In this document: piece after piece, positions 25,885 through 34,065 of the stretch
Numbering within the stretch: position 1 is the stretch's first letter
Layout of the letters: the number at the start of each line of letters is the position of its first letter
Assembly: GCA_029266425.1 (NCBI GenBank)
Contig: JAQSWY010000009.1
Span: 62,001-126,000, forward strand
Origin: Xanthobacteraceae bacterium
GTDB taxonomy: Bacteria; Pseudomonadota; Alphaproteobacteria; Rhizobiales; Xanthobacteraceae
Length of the DNA: 64,000 nt
Direction: 5' to 3'
The notes under the pieces: model-generated
What the model was told of the DNA's origin: nothing
What the model saw: only the letters and a program-made list of their open reading frames with translations
The model's database searches: none
Position numbers and translations under genes: made by a program

Positions 25885-26273
25885 GATCGTGTCGTTCTCC
25901 GACTGCGGTGCGACGTTGCTCCAAGCTATATACCGGGACGACTAGGAATTGTCCCCGCGGCCGATCTCACGGACGCGTCAGAATAGGAGCGGAAGTGCAT
26001 CCGAGAGTGCCAGAACGACCTCATCCTTCGAGGTTCGCCTCCCGGCGGGCGCCTCAGGTGAGGTTGTATCCCTGCGTCATACACTCGATGAGCAACCGCA
26101 ATCCATACCGGTGCAGTATGACCCGATGGTGAAACAGCATTTGCGCCCTTAGCCGGCCCATGGTCCGCTTCCGCCCAATACGGAAACAGCCCAAGGGACG
26201 GAGACGAGATGAGGCGGACGAATGTTGCGATGCCGGAGTGTCGCGCGCTTCTGACAGAAGCGGGGGCGTTGTG
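25885..26273. other. Intergenic region between mop and a Gfo/Idh gene, with a decayed repeat
   Basis: This 389-base divergent region contains a degenerate family B repeat at 26019-26063: CCTCATCCTTCGAGG on the left, while the right arm is shortened to CCTCAGGTGAGG. A GCTATATA half-site lies near the mop side. The plus-strand frame open from 26160 has no good start before 26274. No other gene is seen. Confidence 0.5.
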
Positions 26274-27410
26274 ATGCGCCGTACCACGCCCAAGGGCATC
26301 GGCCTTGCCATCATCGGCGCCGGACGCGTCGGCCTGTTCCGCGGCGCGGTCGCCGCCCGGCATCCGGCGGTGGAATGGATTGGCCTTGCCGAGATCAATC
26401 CGGATCGGGGGGCGAAGATAGGTGCCGAGATCGGCGCCGATTTCGTCACCACCGACCATCGCGAGCTCCTGAAGCGCCCGGAAGTCACTGCGGTGATCGT
26501 CGCCACCGACGAGCATCTGCATGTCGATCCGGTCATGGCGGCGCTGGAACGCAAGCTGCCGATGCTGATCGAGAAGCCGCTGGCGACGCATCTCGACGAT
26601 TCCGCCCGGGTGCTGAAGGAGATCCGCGCCTCCGGCGTCGATGCCGTGGTCGGCTACACCCAGCGCTTCCGTCGCCGCTGGCTGGCGGCCAAGGAGAAGG
26701 TGCGCACCGGCGCGCTCGGCGACGTCACCATGGTCACCTCGCGCGCCTTCATGAACCGGCTGGTGGCGATCGACAATTACCGCCGCTCCAACGCGCCCGA
26801 GACCATCTCGCCGATGGTGATCTCCGGCACCCACGCGCTCGATATCGTCATGTGGTACCTGGAGGCCAAGACCCCGGTGGAGGTCTATGCCCGCTCGGTC
26901 GACAAGGTGCTGGGTCCGGACTATCGCGGCATCGACGGCACCGCCGGCATGATCATGATGAGCGACGGCTCGATCTATCACCTCAACATCTCCTGGGCGC
27001 TGCCGGTCACCTGGCCGGGCGCGGTCTACAGCCTGGAGGTCGGCATCGTCGGCACCACCGGCGTGCTCACCATCGATGACACCCATCGCGACATCGTGCT
27101 GGCGGTGTCCGCGCCGCAGGCCGAGGGGTATCTGCCGGACCAGAGCCGCCTCGTCGATTTCCTGGGCTCCTATCCACCCGGCGACATGGCGCTCGGCGAA
27201 TTGCGCGGGCCGATGCGCACCGAGACCGAATCCTGGCTCAACCGCATCGCGCTCGACCTGCCGACCCAGCACGCCACGGCTGCGGAGGCCCACAACCGGC
27301 TGATGCTGACCAAGGCGCTCGATCTCTCGGCGAAGCTGAAGCGCCCGGTTCCGCTGCCGCTCGATGTCGAGGCGGAAAGGGAACTCATGCGCGAGGCCGC
27401 AATGGCCTGA
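26274..27410 (+). CDS. Gfo/Idh/MocA family NAD(P)-dependent oxidoreductase
   Basis: A 378-residue sugar or polyol dehydrogenase-type protein. The Rossmann motif is GLAIIGAGRVGLFR near residues 8-21 and the catalytic lysine signature is IEKPLATHLDD near residue 100 (EKP motif). The C-terminal alpha/beta domain follows. The start at 26274 gives a short N-terminus before the Rossmann fold. It opens an operon with tctC, tctB and tctA, so its substrate is probably derived from what that TTT system imports; the exact sugar or inositol-like compound cannot be told from sequence. Confidence 0.88.
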   Translation: MRRTTPKGIGLAIIGAGRVGLFRGAVAARHPAVEWIGLAEINPDRGAKIGAEIGADFVTTDHRELLKRPEVTAVIVATDEHLHVDPVMAALERKLPMLIEKPLATHLDDSARVLKEIRASGVDAVVGYTQRFRRRWLAAKEKVRTGALGDVTMVTSRAFMNRLVAIDNYRRSNAPETISPMVISGTHALDIVMWYLEAKTPVEVYARSVDKVLGPDYRGIDGTAGMIMMSDGSIYHLNISWALPVTWPGAVYSLEVGIVGTTGVLTIDDTHRDIVLAVSAPQAEGYLPDQSRLVDFLGSYPPGDMALGELRGPMRTETESWLNRIALDLPTQHATAAEAHNRLMLTKALDLSAKLKRPVPLPLDVEAERELMREAAMA

Positions 27411-27487
27411 CGGCACGCATCCACCGAAACGACGGCGTCAGCGGCAAAAACCACGCGGCGCCCCACCATTTCCCTGGGAGGGAACCG

Positions 27488-28498
27488 ATGACCAAGCTTT
27501 TCGGCAGACGGCAAATACTCAGCAAATTCGTACTTGGTGCAGCCTTCGCGGCGGCGGGCATGCTCGCGGCGCCCGCCGCTTTTGCCCAGTCCGACTATCC
27601 GAACCAGCCGATCACCATGATCGTGCCGTTCGCGCCCGGCGGCGCGTCGGACTTCGCCGCGCGCCTCCTGCAGCCGCGGCTCTCCGCCATCCTCGGCCAG
27701 CAGGTCGTCGTCGAGAACCGCGACGGTGCTGCCGGCAATGTCGGCATGGACCTCGCGGCACGCGCCAAGCCTGACGGCTACACGCTGTTCCTCGGCAATG
27801 TCGGCACGGTCTCGATCAACCCGTACATCTTCTCGAGCCTGCGGGTGAAGCCGCTGCAGGATTTCGTGCCGATCTCGATCGTCGCCGACACTCCCGGCCT
27901 GCTGATCGCCAATTCCAGCTTCCCGCCGAATAACGTCAAGGAGCTGGTCGAATATGTGAAGGCGCGGCCCGGCCAGGTGAATTTCGCCTCGCCTGGAACG
28001 GGGAGCGTGAACCGGCTGGAGATGGAAGCGTTCCGCCGCGAGGCGGGCCTCGACATGGTGCATGTGCCCTATAAGGGCGGTGCCGGCCCCGCCACTGCCG
28101 ACGTCATGGGCGGCCATGTCAGCCTGATGTTCGTCACCATCTCCTCGGGCATCAACCATGTGAAGGGCGGCCGCCTCAAGGCGCTCGGCGTCTCCACCAA
28201 GCAGCGCGTGGCCCAGCTTCCCGACGTGCCCACCATGACCGAGCAGGGCTTCCCGAAGAGCGTCTCGTCGTCCTGGCAGGGCATCCTGGTGCCCGCCGGC
28301 ACGCCGCAGCCGATCATCGACAAGCTGCACGCCGCCGTCGTCGAGGCGATGAAGGACGAGACCATCCGTGCCCGCATGGGCGAATCCGGCGTCATCGCGG
28401 TGTCGAGCGCCTCGCCGGCGGAGTTCAAGCAGTACATCGAGGCCGACGCCGCCAAATGGAGCGCGGTCATCAAGGAGATCGGCGCCAAGGCGGATTGA
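27488..28498 (+). CDS. TTT family substrate-binding protein (TctC/Bug)
   Basis: A 336-residue periplasmic Bug-family receptor for a tripartite tricarboxylate transporter. A signal peptide ends near AAPAAFAQ (residue ~37), and the mature part begins SDYPNQPITMIVPFAPGG, the classic TctC opening that cradles a carboxylate. GGGAGG precedes the ATG. It follows the Gfo/Idh gene by 77 bases. A family B repeat lies between it and tctB, which may separate its mRNA level from that of the membrane subunits. Ligand unknown. Confidence 0.92.
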   Translation: MTKLFGRRQILSKFVLGAAFAAAGMLAAPAAFAQSDYPNQPITMIVPFAPGGASDFAARLLQPRLSAILGQQVVVENRDGAAGNVGMDLAARAKPDGYTLFLGNVGTVSINPYIFSSLRVKPLQDFVPISIVADTPGLLIANSSFPPNNVKELVEYVKARPGQVNFASPGTGSVNRLEMEAFRREAGLDMVHVPYKGGAGPATADVMGGHVSLMFVTISSGINHVKGGRLKALGVSTKQRVAQLPDVPTMTEQGFPKSVSSSWQGILVPAGTPQPIIDKLHAAVVEAMKDETIRARMGESGVIAVSSASPAEFKQYIEADAAKWSAVIKEIGAKAD

Positions 28499-28520
28499 GC
28501 CGGTACGCCGCCTTCTGCTT

Positions 28521-28625
28521 CAGCATCCTTCGAGGCCGGCCCAAGGCCGGCACCTCAGGATGAGGTTCATCTTTAGGAGAGACCTCATCCTGGGGTGCGA
28601 GCACCAGCGAGCCTCGAAGGATGCC
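28521..28625. repeat. Dispersed palindromic repeat, family B (between tctC and tctB)
   Basis: A 105-base element made of two CATCCTTCGAGG/CCTCAGGATGAGG-type units facing each other. It runs from CAGCATCCTTCGAGGCC to GCCTCGAAGGATGCC. Related copies are at 26019 (decayed), 37241 and 43851. It can form a long stem within the tctC-tctB intercistronic region. Confidence 0.8.
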
Positions 28626-28689
28626 CCAGCAGAGCGACGCTCTGCTCACGTCTCCGAAGGCATTTGCCCGAACGCCCCCTGGAGCCGCT

Positions 28690-29139
28690 ATGAATATCCG
28701 TCTTTCCACCGATTTCCTCACCGGCCTGCTGTTCTGCAGCCTCGGCGCCACCGCGATCATCATCGGGTCCAAATATCCGCTCGGCACCGCGGCGCGCATG
28801 GGGGCGGGCTATTTCCCGCTGATCATCAGCATCGGCCTCATCCTCCTCGGCGGCATATTGCTGGCGCGCTCCTTCCTCACCGAGACCGACGAGGTCGGCA
28901 AGGTCGATCCGCGGCCGCTCCTGGTGCTGCTCGCCAGCGTGCTGCTGTTCGGCCTCCTTATCGAGGATTGGGGCTTCCCTCTGGCTGGCCTCGTGGTGGT
29001 GGTCGGGGCGAGCCTTGCGGGGCGCGAAGCGAAGCTGCTGGAAACCGGTCTGCTGGCGGTCGGCCTCGTCGTCTTCTGCACGCTGCTCTTCTCCTACGGG
29101 CTGGGGCTGAACCTGCCCGGCACGCATTTCCATTGGTGA
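28690..29139 (+). CDS. TTT family small membrane subunit (TctB)
   Basis: A 149-residue four-helix membrane protein with the TctB signature region GAGYFPLIISIGLILLGGIL near residues 38-57, preceded by a first helix at residues ~8-28. GGAG lies just before the ATG at 28690. It is the small membrane subunit between the tctC receptor and the large TctA permease, and lies seven bases upstream of tctA. Confidence 0.9.
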   Translation: MNIRLSTDFLTGLLFCSLGATAIIIGSKYPLGTAARMGAGYFPLIISIGLILLGGILLARSFLTETDEVGKVDPRPLLVLLASVLLFGLLIEDWGFPLAGLVVVVGASLAGREAKLLETGLLAVGLVVFCTLLFSYGLGLNLPGTHFHW

Positions 29140-29146
29140 GGGCGGC

Positions 29147-30655
29147 ATGGAACTCTTCAACGAACTGCTGCTCGGCTTCTCCGTCGCGCTGACGCCGGCC
29201 AACCTCGCTTACGGCTTCCTCGGGGTGCTGCTCGGCACCATCATCGGGGTGCTGCCCGGCCTTGGTCCGGTGGCGACCATCTCGATCCTCCTGCCGGTCA
29301 CCTTCGCGCTGCCGGCGCCGGCAGCGCTGATCATGCTGGCCGGCATCTATTACGGCGCGCAATATGGCGGCTCGACCACGGCGATCCTGGTCAACCTGCC
29401 GGGCGAGAGCTCCTCCGTCGTCACCGCGATCGACGGCTACCAGATGGCGCGCCGCGGCAAGGCTGGGCTCGCGCTCGCCACCGCCGCGCTCTCGTCCTTC
29501 ATCGCCGGCACCATCGCCACCGTCATCATCGCAGTGGCGGCACCGGCGCTTGCCGAGGTCGCGCTCGATTTCGGCCCGGCGGACTATTTCTCGCTGATGC
29601 TGTTCGGCCTGATCGCCGCGGTGATCCTCGCCCATGGCTCGGTGGTCAAGGCAGTGGGCATGATCCTGGTCGGCATCCTGCTCGGCACCATCGGCATCGA
29701 CGCCAATACCGGGCTGGAGCGCTACACCTTCGGCATCCCGGCATTCGGCGACGGCATCGACTTTGCCGTCATCGCCATGGGCATGTTCGGCATCGGCGAG
29801 ACCATCTCCAACCTCGAGCGTCGGGACGAAAGCCGCACCTTTCTCAACGAGGTGCATGGGCTCTGGCCGTCCTGGACCGACATCAAGTCGTTCATCAAGC
29901 CGGCGCTGCGCGGCACCGCGCTCGGCGGTTGCCTCGGGCTGCTGCCCGGTGGCGGCCCGGTGCTCGCCTCCTTCTCCACCTATGCGCTGGAGAAGAAGCT
30001 GTCGAAGGAGCCGCAGCGCTTCGGCCATGGCGCCATCGAGGGCGTCGCCGGTCCGGAGGCGGCGAACAATGCCGCCGCCCAGACCGCCTTCATCCCGATG
30101 CTGACCCTCGGCCTGCCCTCATCCGCGGTGATGGCGCTGATGATCGGCGCGCTGATGATGCAGGGCCTCTCGCCCGGGCCGCAGTTGATGAACCAGCGCC
30201 CGGACCTGTTCTGGGGGCTGATCGCCTCGATGTGGCTCGGCAATCTGATGCTGGTGGTGCTGAACCTGCCCCTCGTCGGCATCTGGGTGAAGCTGCTCTC
30301 GGTGCCGTACCGCATGCTCTATCCGGCGATCATGCTGTTCTGCTGCATCGGGGTCTATTCGATCCACAACAACGCGCTCGACGTGGTGCTGGCGGCGATC
30401 TTCGGCGGCTTCGGCTTCATCTGCTCGCGGCTGCGCTGCGAGCCGGCGCCGCTGCTGCTCGGCTTCATCCTCGGCCCGATGATCGAGGAGACGCTGCGCC
30501 GCGCGCTCCTGATCTCGCATGGCGACCCGCTGGTGTTCGTGCAGCGGCCGATCAGCCTCTCCTTCCTCATCCTCGCCTTCTGCCTGCTCATCGTGCTGGT
30601 GGCGCCGATGATCCGGGTGACGCGGGAGAAGGCGTTCGAGGAGGGGGCGGAGTGA
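29147..30655 (+). CDS. TTT family large membrane subunit (TctA)
   Basis: A 502-residue permease with about 11-12 helices. TctA motifs are clear: GVLPGLGPVATISILLPVTF near residues 33-52, MLAGIYYGAQYGGSTTAIL near 63-81, and the second glycine-rich repeat GLLPGGGPVLASF near residue 265. It forms the cation-coupled carboxylate channel with TctB and TctC. It ends the operon; a family C repeat and a bidirectional terminator follow before the convergent LysR gene. Confidence 0.93.
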   Translation: MELFNELLLGFSVALTPANLAYGFLGVLLGTIIGVLPGLGPVATISILLPVTFALPAPAALIMLAGIYYGAQYGGSTTAILVNLPGESSSVVTAIDGYQMARRGKAGLALATAALSSFIAGTIATVIIAVAAPALAEVALDFGPADYFSLMLFGLIAAVILAHGSVVKAVGMILVGILLGTIGIDANTGLERYTFGIPAFGDGIDFAVIAMGMFGIGETISNLERRDESRTFLNEVHGLWPSWTDIKSFIKPALRGTALGGCLGLLPGGGPVLASFSTYALEKKLSKEPQRFGHGAIEGVAGPEAANNAAAQTAFIPMLTLGLPSSAVMALMIGALMMQGLSPGPQLMNQRPDLFWGLIASMWLGNLMLVVLNLPLVGIWVKLLSVPYRMLYPAIMLFCCIGVYSIHNNALDVVLAAIFGGFGFICSRLRCEPAPLLLGFILGPMIEETLRRALLISHGDPLVFVQRPISLSFLILAFCLLIVLVAPMIRVTREKAFEEGAE

Positions 30656-30670
30656 CATCTCACTCCAGGC

Positions 30671-30740
30671 TGTCATCCCCGGCGGAAGCGCAGCGTAGCG
30701 GGCGATCCCGGATACGGCCTGCGGCCGTTCCGGGATGACG
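30671..30740. repeat. Dispersed palindromic repeat, family C (after tctA)
   Basis: A 70-base copy with TGTCATCCCCGGCGG at the left and CCGGGATGACG at the right and a GC-rich middle. It lies between the convergent tctA and LysR genes. Confidence 0.75.
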
Positions 30741-30760
30741 GCTTGTGGGGAGAACTAAAA

Positions 30761-30785
30761 AAGGCCGGGGCGCGAGCCCGGCCTT
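30761..30785. terminator. Bidirectional intrinsic terminator
   Basis: A nine-base-pair stem (AAGGCCGGG / CCCGGCCTT) with a seven-base loop. It is flanked by a run of A on the left and CCTTTTGATC on the right, so it can end both tctA transcripts and those of the convergent LysR gene. Confidence 0.85.
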
Positions 30786-30805
30786 CCTTTTGATCTAAAA
30801 GCACC

Positions 30806-31762
30806 TCACGCCGCGCCGACGAGCGTGCGCTCCACGGGCATCTGCCAGGCCGAGCCTTCCGACAGCGCACTGAAGATGCCGCGCTGCGCCAGAGAGTCAA
30901 TCTCGGCGCGCAAGAGCCCCATCACGGCCTGCGCCGCCGCGCTCACCTGGTCGCCGACATGGGCGAGCATGATGGTGCGCGACAGGTTCACCCCGCCGAC
31001 CGCGAGGCCGGTGAACAACCCGTCGTTTATCTCTTTGCGGAATGCCGAGATCGGCATGATCGAGGCGCCGCGGCCGCGCAGCAGCATGCGGCGGATCGCT
31101 TCCACGGCATCGATCTCGCATTCCACCTCGATGCACACGCCGTGCGAGGCGAGCTGCTCGTCGACCATGGCCCGGATGCCGCGCGTCACCAGCATGGGCA
31201 TCGAAGCCAGCTCATCCAGCGTCACCACCGGCGACACCCCGCGCTGGTGGCGCGGCATGACGACGACGATCGGCTCGGTCAGCACCGCGGTGAAGCGCAG
31301 CGCGCGGTTCGGCGGCGGGTTGGTGAGCAGCGCGAGGTCGACCTGCCCGTTCAGCACGTCGACCTGCAGCCGGCGGGTGAATTCCTCGATGATCTTGAGC
31401 TGGATGTTCGGGAAGCCCGAGGTGCAGCGCTCGACGAGGCCAGGCACCAGCAGCGGGCTCAGCGTCGGCGAGATACCGACGACGACGCGCCCGGTGGGGC
31501 CCTCGCTGCCGATGTTCAGCTCCTCGGTGGCGCGGGCCACCTCCTGGAGGATGCGGCGGCTGTGCTGCAGGAAGCGCCGCCCGGCGAAGGTGAGTTGCAC
31601 CCCGCGTGGCAGCCGCACCAGGAGCGGCGTGCCGATCTCGGTCTCGATGCGCTGGATGTGCCGGCTCAGCGCGGGCTGCACGATGCCGAGGTCACGCGAG
31701 GCCCGCGTGATGCTGCCGAGTTCGGCGACGCGAACAAAGGCTTCGATGCTGCGCAGTTCCAT
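30806..31762 (-). CDS. LysR-family transcriptional regulator
   Basis: A 318-residue LTTR. The winged helix-turn-helix is at residues ~17-36 (SITRASRDLGIVQPALSRHI), followed by the linker helix and an effector-binding domain. It is convergent with the tctCBA operon and lies 61 bases downstream of the carboxymuconolactone-decarboxylase-like gene on the same strand, so it could belong to either module. LTTRs of this type usually respond to a carboxylate or aromatic intermediate. Confidence 0.88.
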   Translation of the reverse strand: MELRSIEAFVRVAELGSITRASRDLGIVQPALSRHIQRIETEIGTPLLVRLPRGVQLTFAGRRFLQHSRRILQEVARATEELNIGSEGPTGRVVVGISPTLSPLLVPGLVERCTSGFPNIQLKIIEEFTRRLQVDVLNGQVDLALLTNPPPNRALRFTAVLTEPIVVVMPRHQRGVSPVVTLDELASMPMLVTRGIRAMVDEQLASHGVCIEVECEIDAVEAIRRMLLRGRGASIMPISAFRKEINDGLFTGLAVGGVNLSRTIMLAHVGDQVSAAAQAVMGLLRAEIDSLAQRGIFSALSEGSAWQMPVERTLVGAA

Positions 31763-31823
31763 GTCGGCTTCCTCCGGTCGGGAGCGCGTATCTCGCGGCG
31801 CACCCGTTGATTATGGCGGATCC

Positions 31824-32369
31824 TCACGCCGATGCCGGCACGCGGAACACCCGCAGCGCGATCGCCAGCATCGAATAATAGCCAAGCAAACCAGTGAGTT
31901 CGACTACCGTACGGCGACCAAATCGCGCATTGGCCGCGGCGAACAGATCGTCCGGGACCTCGCGGTCGCGATAGAAGGCGGCCGCGAAATCATGCACCAA
32001 AGCGGCATCGGGATCGCTGAAATCCGGCCGTCGCTTTTGCGCCAGCGCCTCGATCTCGGCCTCCGGCACGCCGGCCTTCAGGGCTTCCCGGGAATGGACG
32101 GCGAACTCGTATTCCGCGCCCCAATAGGCCGCGGTGGTGAGGATCGCGGTCTCGGAGAGGCGCGGGGAAAGGCCGGTGCGGTAGCGGCAGAAGGCGCCGA
32201 CCGCCTGCACCAATTCGCACAGCTCCGGGTTCTCCAGATAGACATGGAACGGCGCCGGCACCGCGCCGGCGCGGGGTCGGGCGATGTTGTCGAAGACCCG
32301 GCGCTGCTCGTCGTCGAGCTCGTCGCGGGTGAAGGCGCGGTAACGCTGTTCGTTGGTGGCGGTGTTCAT
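31824..32369 (-). CDS. Carboxymuconolactone decarboxylase/AhpD-like protein
   Basis: A 181-residue all-helical protein of the AhpD/CMD superfamily. It has the characteristic helix region SETAILTTAAYWGAEYEFAVH near residues 73-93, but no CxxC of the peroxidase-type AhpD members, so it is closer to the decarboxylase-like group. The start at 32369 is eight bases after the Gfo/Idh stop and removes a long shadow extension. It forms an operon with Gfo/Idh and a flavin reductase. Function is inferred only broadly: ring-fission product handling in an aromatic or heterocyclic pathway. Confidence 0.78.
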   Translation of the reverse strand: MNTATNEQRYRAFTRDELDDEQRRVFDNIARPRAGAVPAPFHVYLENPELCELVQAVGAFCRYRTGLSPRLSETAILTTAAYWGAEYEFAVHSREALKAGVPEAEIEALAQKRRPDFSDPDAALVHDFAAAFYRDREVPDDLFAAANARFGRRTVVELTGLLGYYSMLAIALRVFRVPASA

Positions 32370-32377
32370 CTTGCCCC

Positions 32378-33406
32378 TCACGCGCTCGCGGCGGCGCGGC
32401 TGGGCTCGCTTGCGGCCCCGACCGCCACCGGCGCATTGGTCGCGACCGAGCGGCAGATCGCCTCGAGCACCGCAATGTTGCCGATCTTCTGCTCGTCGGT
32501 GAACACGTAAGGCGTGCCATGCTCGATCGAGCGAGCGAAGGCCTCGAGATTGGCCTTCACCGTGTCGGCCCACTCATAGTCGCGCACCTCGATGCGGCCG
32601 TCCTTGTGCTGGACGGAGAGCGTGGTCTTGCCGGGGGTGTCGGGATGGGTGTGGTTGCGCGCCTCGACCCAGGCGTCGGAGCCATAGACCGTGATGCCGA
32701 TATAATTCGGCGTGACGAGGATGGCATTGAGATAGCCGGTGGCGCCCGAGGCAAAGCGCGTCAGCACCGAGACCACGTCGCCGTTCGGCCGGTTCGAGGC
32801 GCGCTGGGCGGTCGTCGCATAGACCTCGGTGATCGGCCCGAACAGGTCGATGAAGCCGTCGGTAAGATGGATGCCCATCGCCGTCATGCCGGCGGCGGGT
32901 GCGTCGACCGGCGAGGCGCGCCAGTCGCCGGCCGGCACCTCGGCGAGCTTGTCGTGGCTGAAATTCGCCTCGACATGCATGAAGGTGCCGAGCGTGCCGC
33001 TGTCGACCAAGCGCTTGATCTCCAGCATGGCCGGCTCGTAGCGCCGCTCATGGCCGATGCCGAGCTTCACTCCGGCGGCGCGGCAGGCCTCCACCGAGCG
33101 TTCGGCATCCGTGCGGTTGAGCGCCAACGGCTTCTCGCAGAACACATGCTTGCCGGCCTTGGCGATGGCCAGCACCTGCGCGGTGTGCAGCGAGTGCGGG
33201 GTGCACAGGATCACCGCGTCGATGCTCGGGTCGCCCAGCACCTCGTCCCAGCGCGTGGTGACCGGAATGCCGTACTCGGCGGCGAAGCCGGCCTGCGCAT
33301 CCGACACGTCGATGGCGACGACGATGCGAAGCTCGGTGGAATCCGCCATGCGGCGGATCATGTGCTTGCCCCACCAGCCAAGGCCGGCGATTGCGGCGCG
33401 GATCAT
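32378..33406 (-). CDS. Gfo/Idh/MocA family oxidoreductase
   Basis: A 342-residue NAD(P)-dependent dehydrogenase. The Rossmann start is IRAAIAGLGWWGKHM (residues 2-16) and the EKPLALNRTDAE catalytic lysine motif lies near residue 97, with HERRYEP further on. GGAG sits about seven bases before the ATG at 33406. It differs clearly from the Gfo/Idh protein at 26274. It sits between a flavin reductase and a CMD-like protein, an unusual set that I do not match to a known pathway. Confidence 0.86.
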   Translation of the reverse strand: MIRAAIAGLGWWGKHMIRRMADSTELRIVVAIDVSDAQAGFAAEYGIPVTTRWDEVLGDPSIDAVILCTPHSLHTAQVLAIAKAGKHVFCEKPLALNRTDAERSVEACRAAGVKLGIGHERRYEPAMLEIKRLVDSGTLGTFMHVEANFSHDKLAEVPAGDWRASPVDAPAAGMTAMGIHLTDGFIDLFGPITEVYATTAQRASNRPNGDVVSVLTRFASGATGYLNAILVTPNYIGITVYGSDAWVEARNHTHPDTPGKTTLSVQHKDGRIEVRDYEWADTVKANLEAFARSIEHGTPYVFTDEQKIGNIAVLEAICRSVATNAPVAVGAASEPSRAAASA

Positions 33407-33441
33407 GCGGTCTCCTACCCTGTTCGTTGCAACGTTTGTTC

Positions 33442-33987
33442 TCAGCCCCCGGCGGCCGCCTTGGAGGGATTGATAGTTTCCGGATGTGCGGCCGGGACCC
33501 AGAAGGCGCCGGTCGAGAAGATCAGCGGCTCGCCATCGCGGTGCATGGCGCGCTCGACCCGGCCGAGAAAGATCAGATGGTCGCCGCCCTCGATGATGTT
33601 CTCGGTGCGGCACTCGAACCGGGCGATGGCACCTTCCACCAGCGGGCAGCCATTATTGCCGAGCCGGTGCTCGACGTCGGTAAACTTGTCCTCGCGCGGC
33701 GTCGAGAAGTGCCGGCAGAGCTTCTTCTGGTGGGTGGCGAGCACATTGACCGCGAAGCAGCCAGCCTCCTTGAAGCTCGGAAGCGAGGGTGCCCGGCGCT
33801 GCAGGCTCCACAGCACCAGTGGCGGATCGAGCGAGACCGAGGAGAAGGAATTGACCGTCAGCCCTTCGAGCTTGCCTTCGGGCGTGCGGGTGGTGACCAC
33901 CGTGACCCCGGTGGCGAAGCGGCCGAGCGCCCGGCGGAAATGGCCATGGTCCTCGGAACTGCGAAAGTCGATGACATGATCGCTCAT
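33442..33987 (-). CDS. Flavin reductase (HpaC-like component of a two-component monooxygenase)
   Basis: A 181-residue FMN-binding split-barrel reductase. Diagnostic stretches are RRALGRFATGVTVVTT near residues 18-33, GLTVNSFSSVSLDPPLVL near 42-59 and FAVNVLA near 78. Such enzymes supply FMNH2 or FADH2 to an oxygenase. No oxygenase is adjacent; the luciferase-like protein at 44086 is the nearest candidate partner. It heads a minus-strand operon, divergent from the LysR gene at 34066. Confidence 0.88.
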   Translation of the reverse strand: MSDHVIDFRSSEDHGHFRRALGRFATGVTVVTTRTPEGKLEGLTVNSFSSVSLDPPLVLWSLQRRAPSLPSFKEAGCFAVNVLATHQKKLCRHFSTPREDKFTDVEHRLGNNGCPLVEGAIARFECRTENIIEGGDHLIFLGRVERAMHRDGEPLIFSTGAFWVPAAHPETINPSKAAAGG

Positions 33988-34036
33988 GACGAGAAGGTAG
34001 GACGCCTTTCCTCGCTTCAGAAATGATATGATCTGC

Positions 34037-34053
34037 TTTCCCTCATCAGGAAA
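34037..34053. promoter_or_regulatory. Candidate LysR-type operator
   Basis: TTTCC-N7-GGAAA, a perfect dyad whose ends fit the T-N11-A LysR box, lies 12 bases before the LysR start in the 78-base divergent promoter region shared with the flavin reductase operon. Confidence 0.5.
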
Positions 34054-34065
34054 CATGATGCCGCT

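Noticed and set aside
25915..25935. Full ModE operator at the mop promoter
   Set aside because: Only one GCTATATA half is present; the second half-site at the expected spacing is not evident, so it is mentioned only as a hint.
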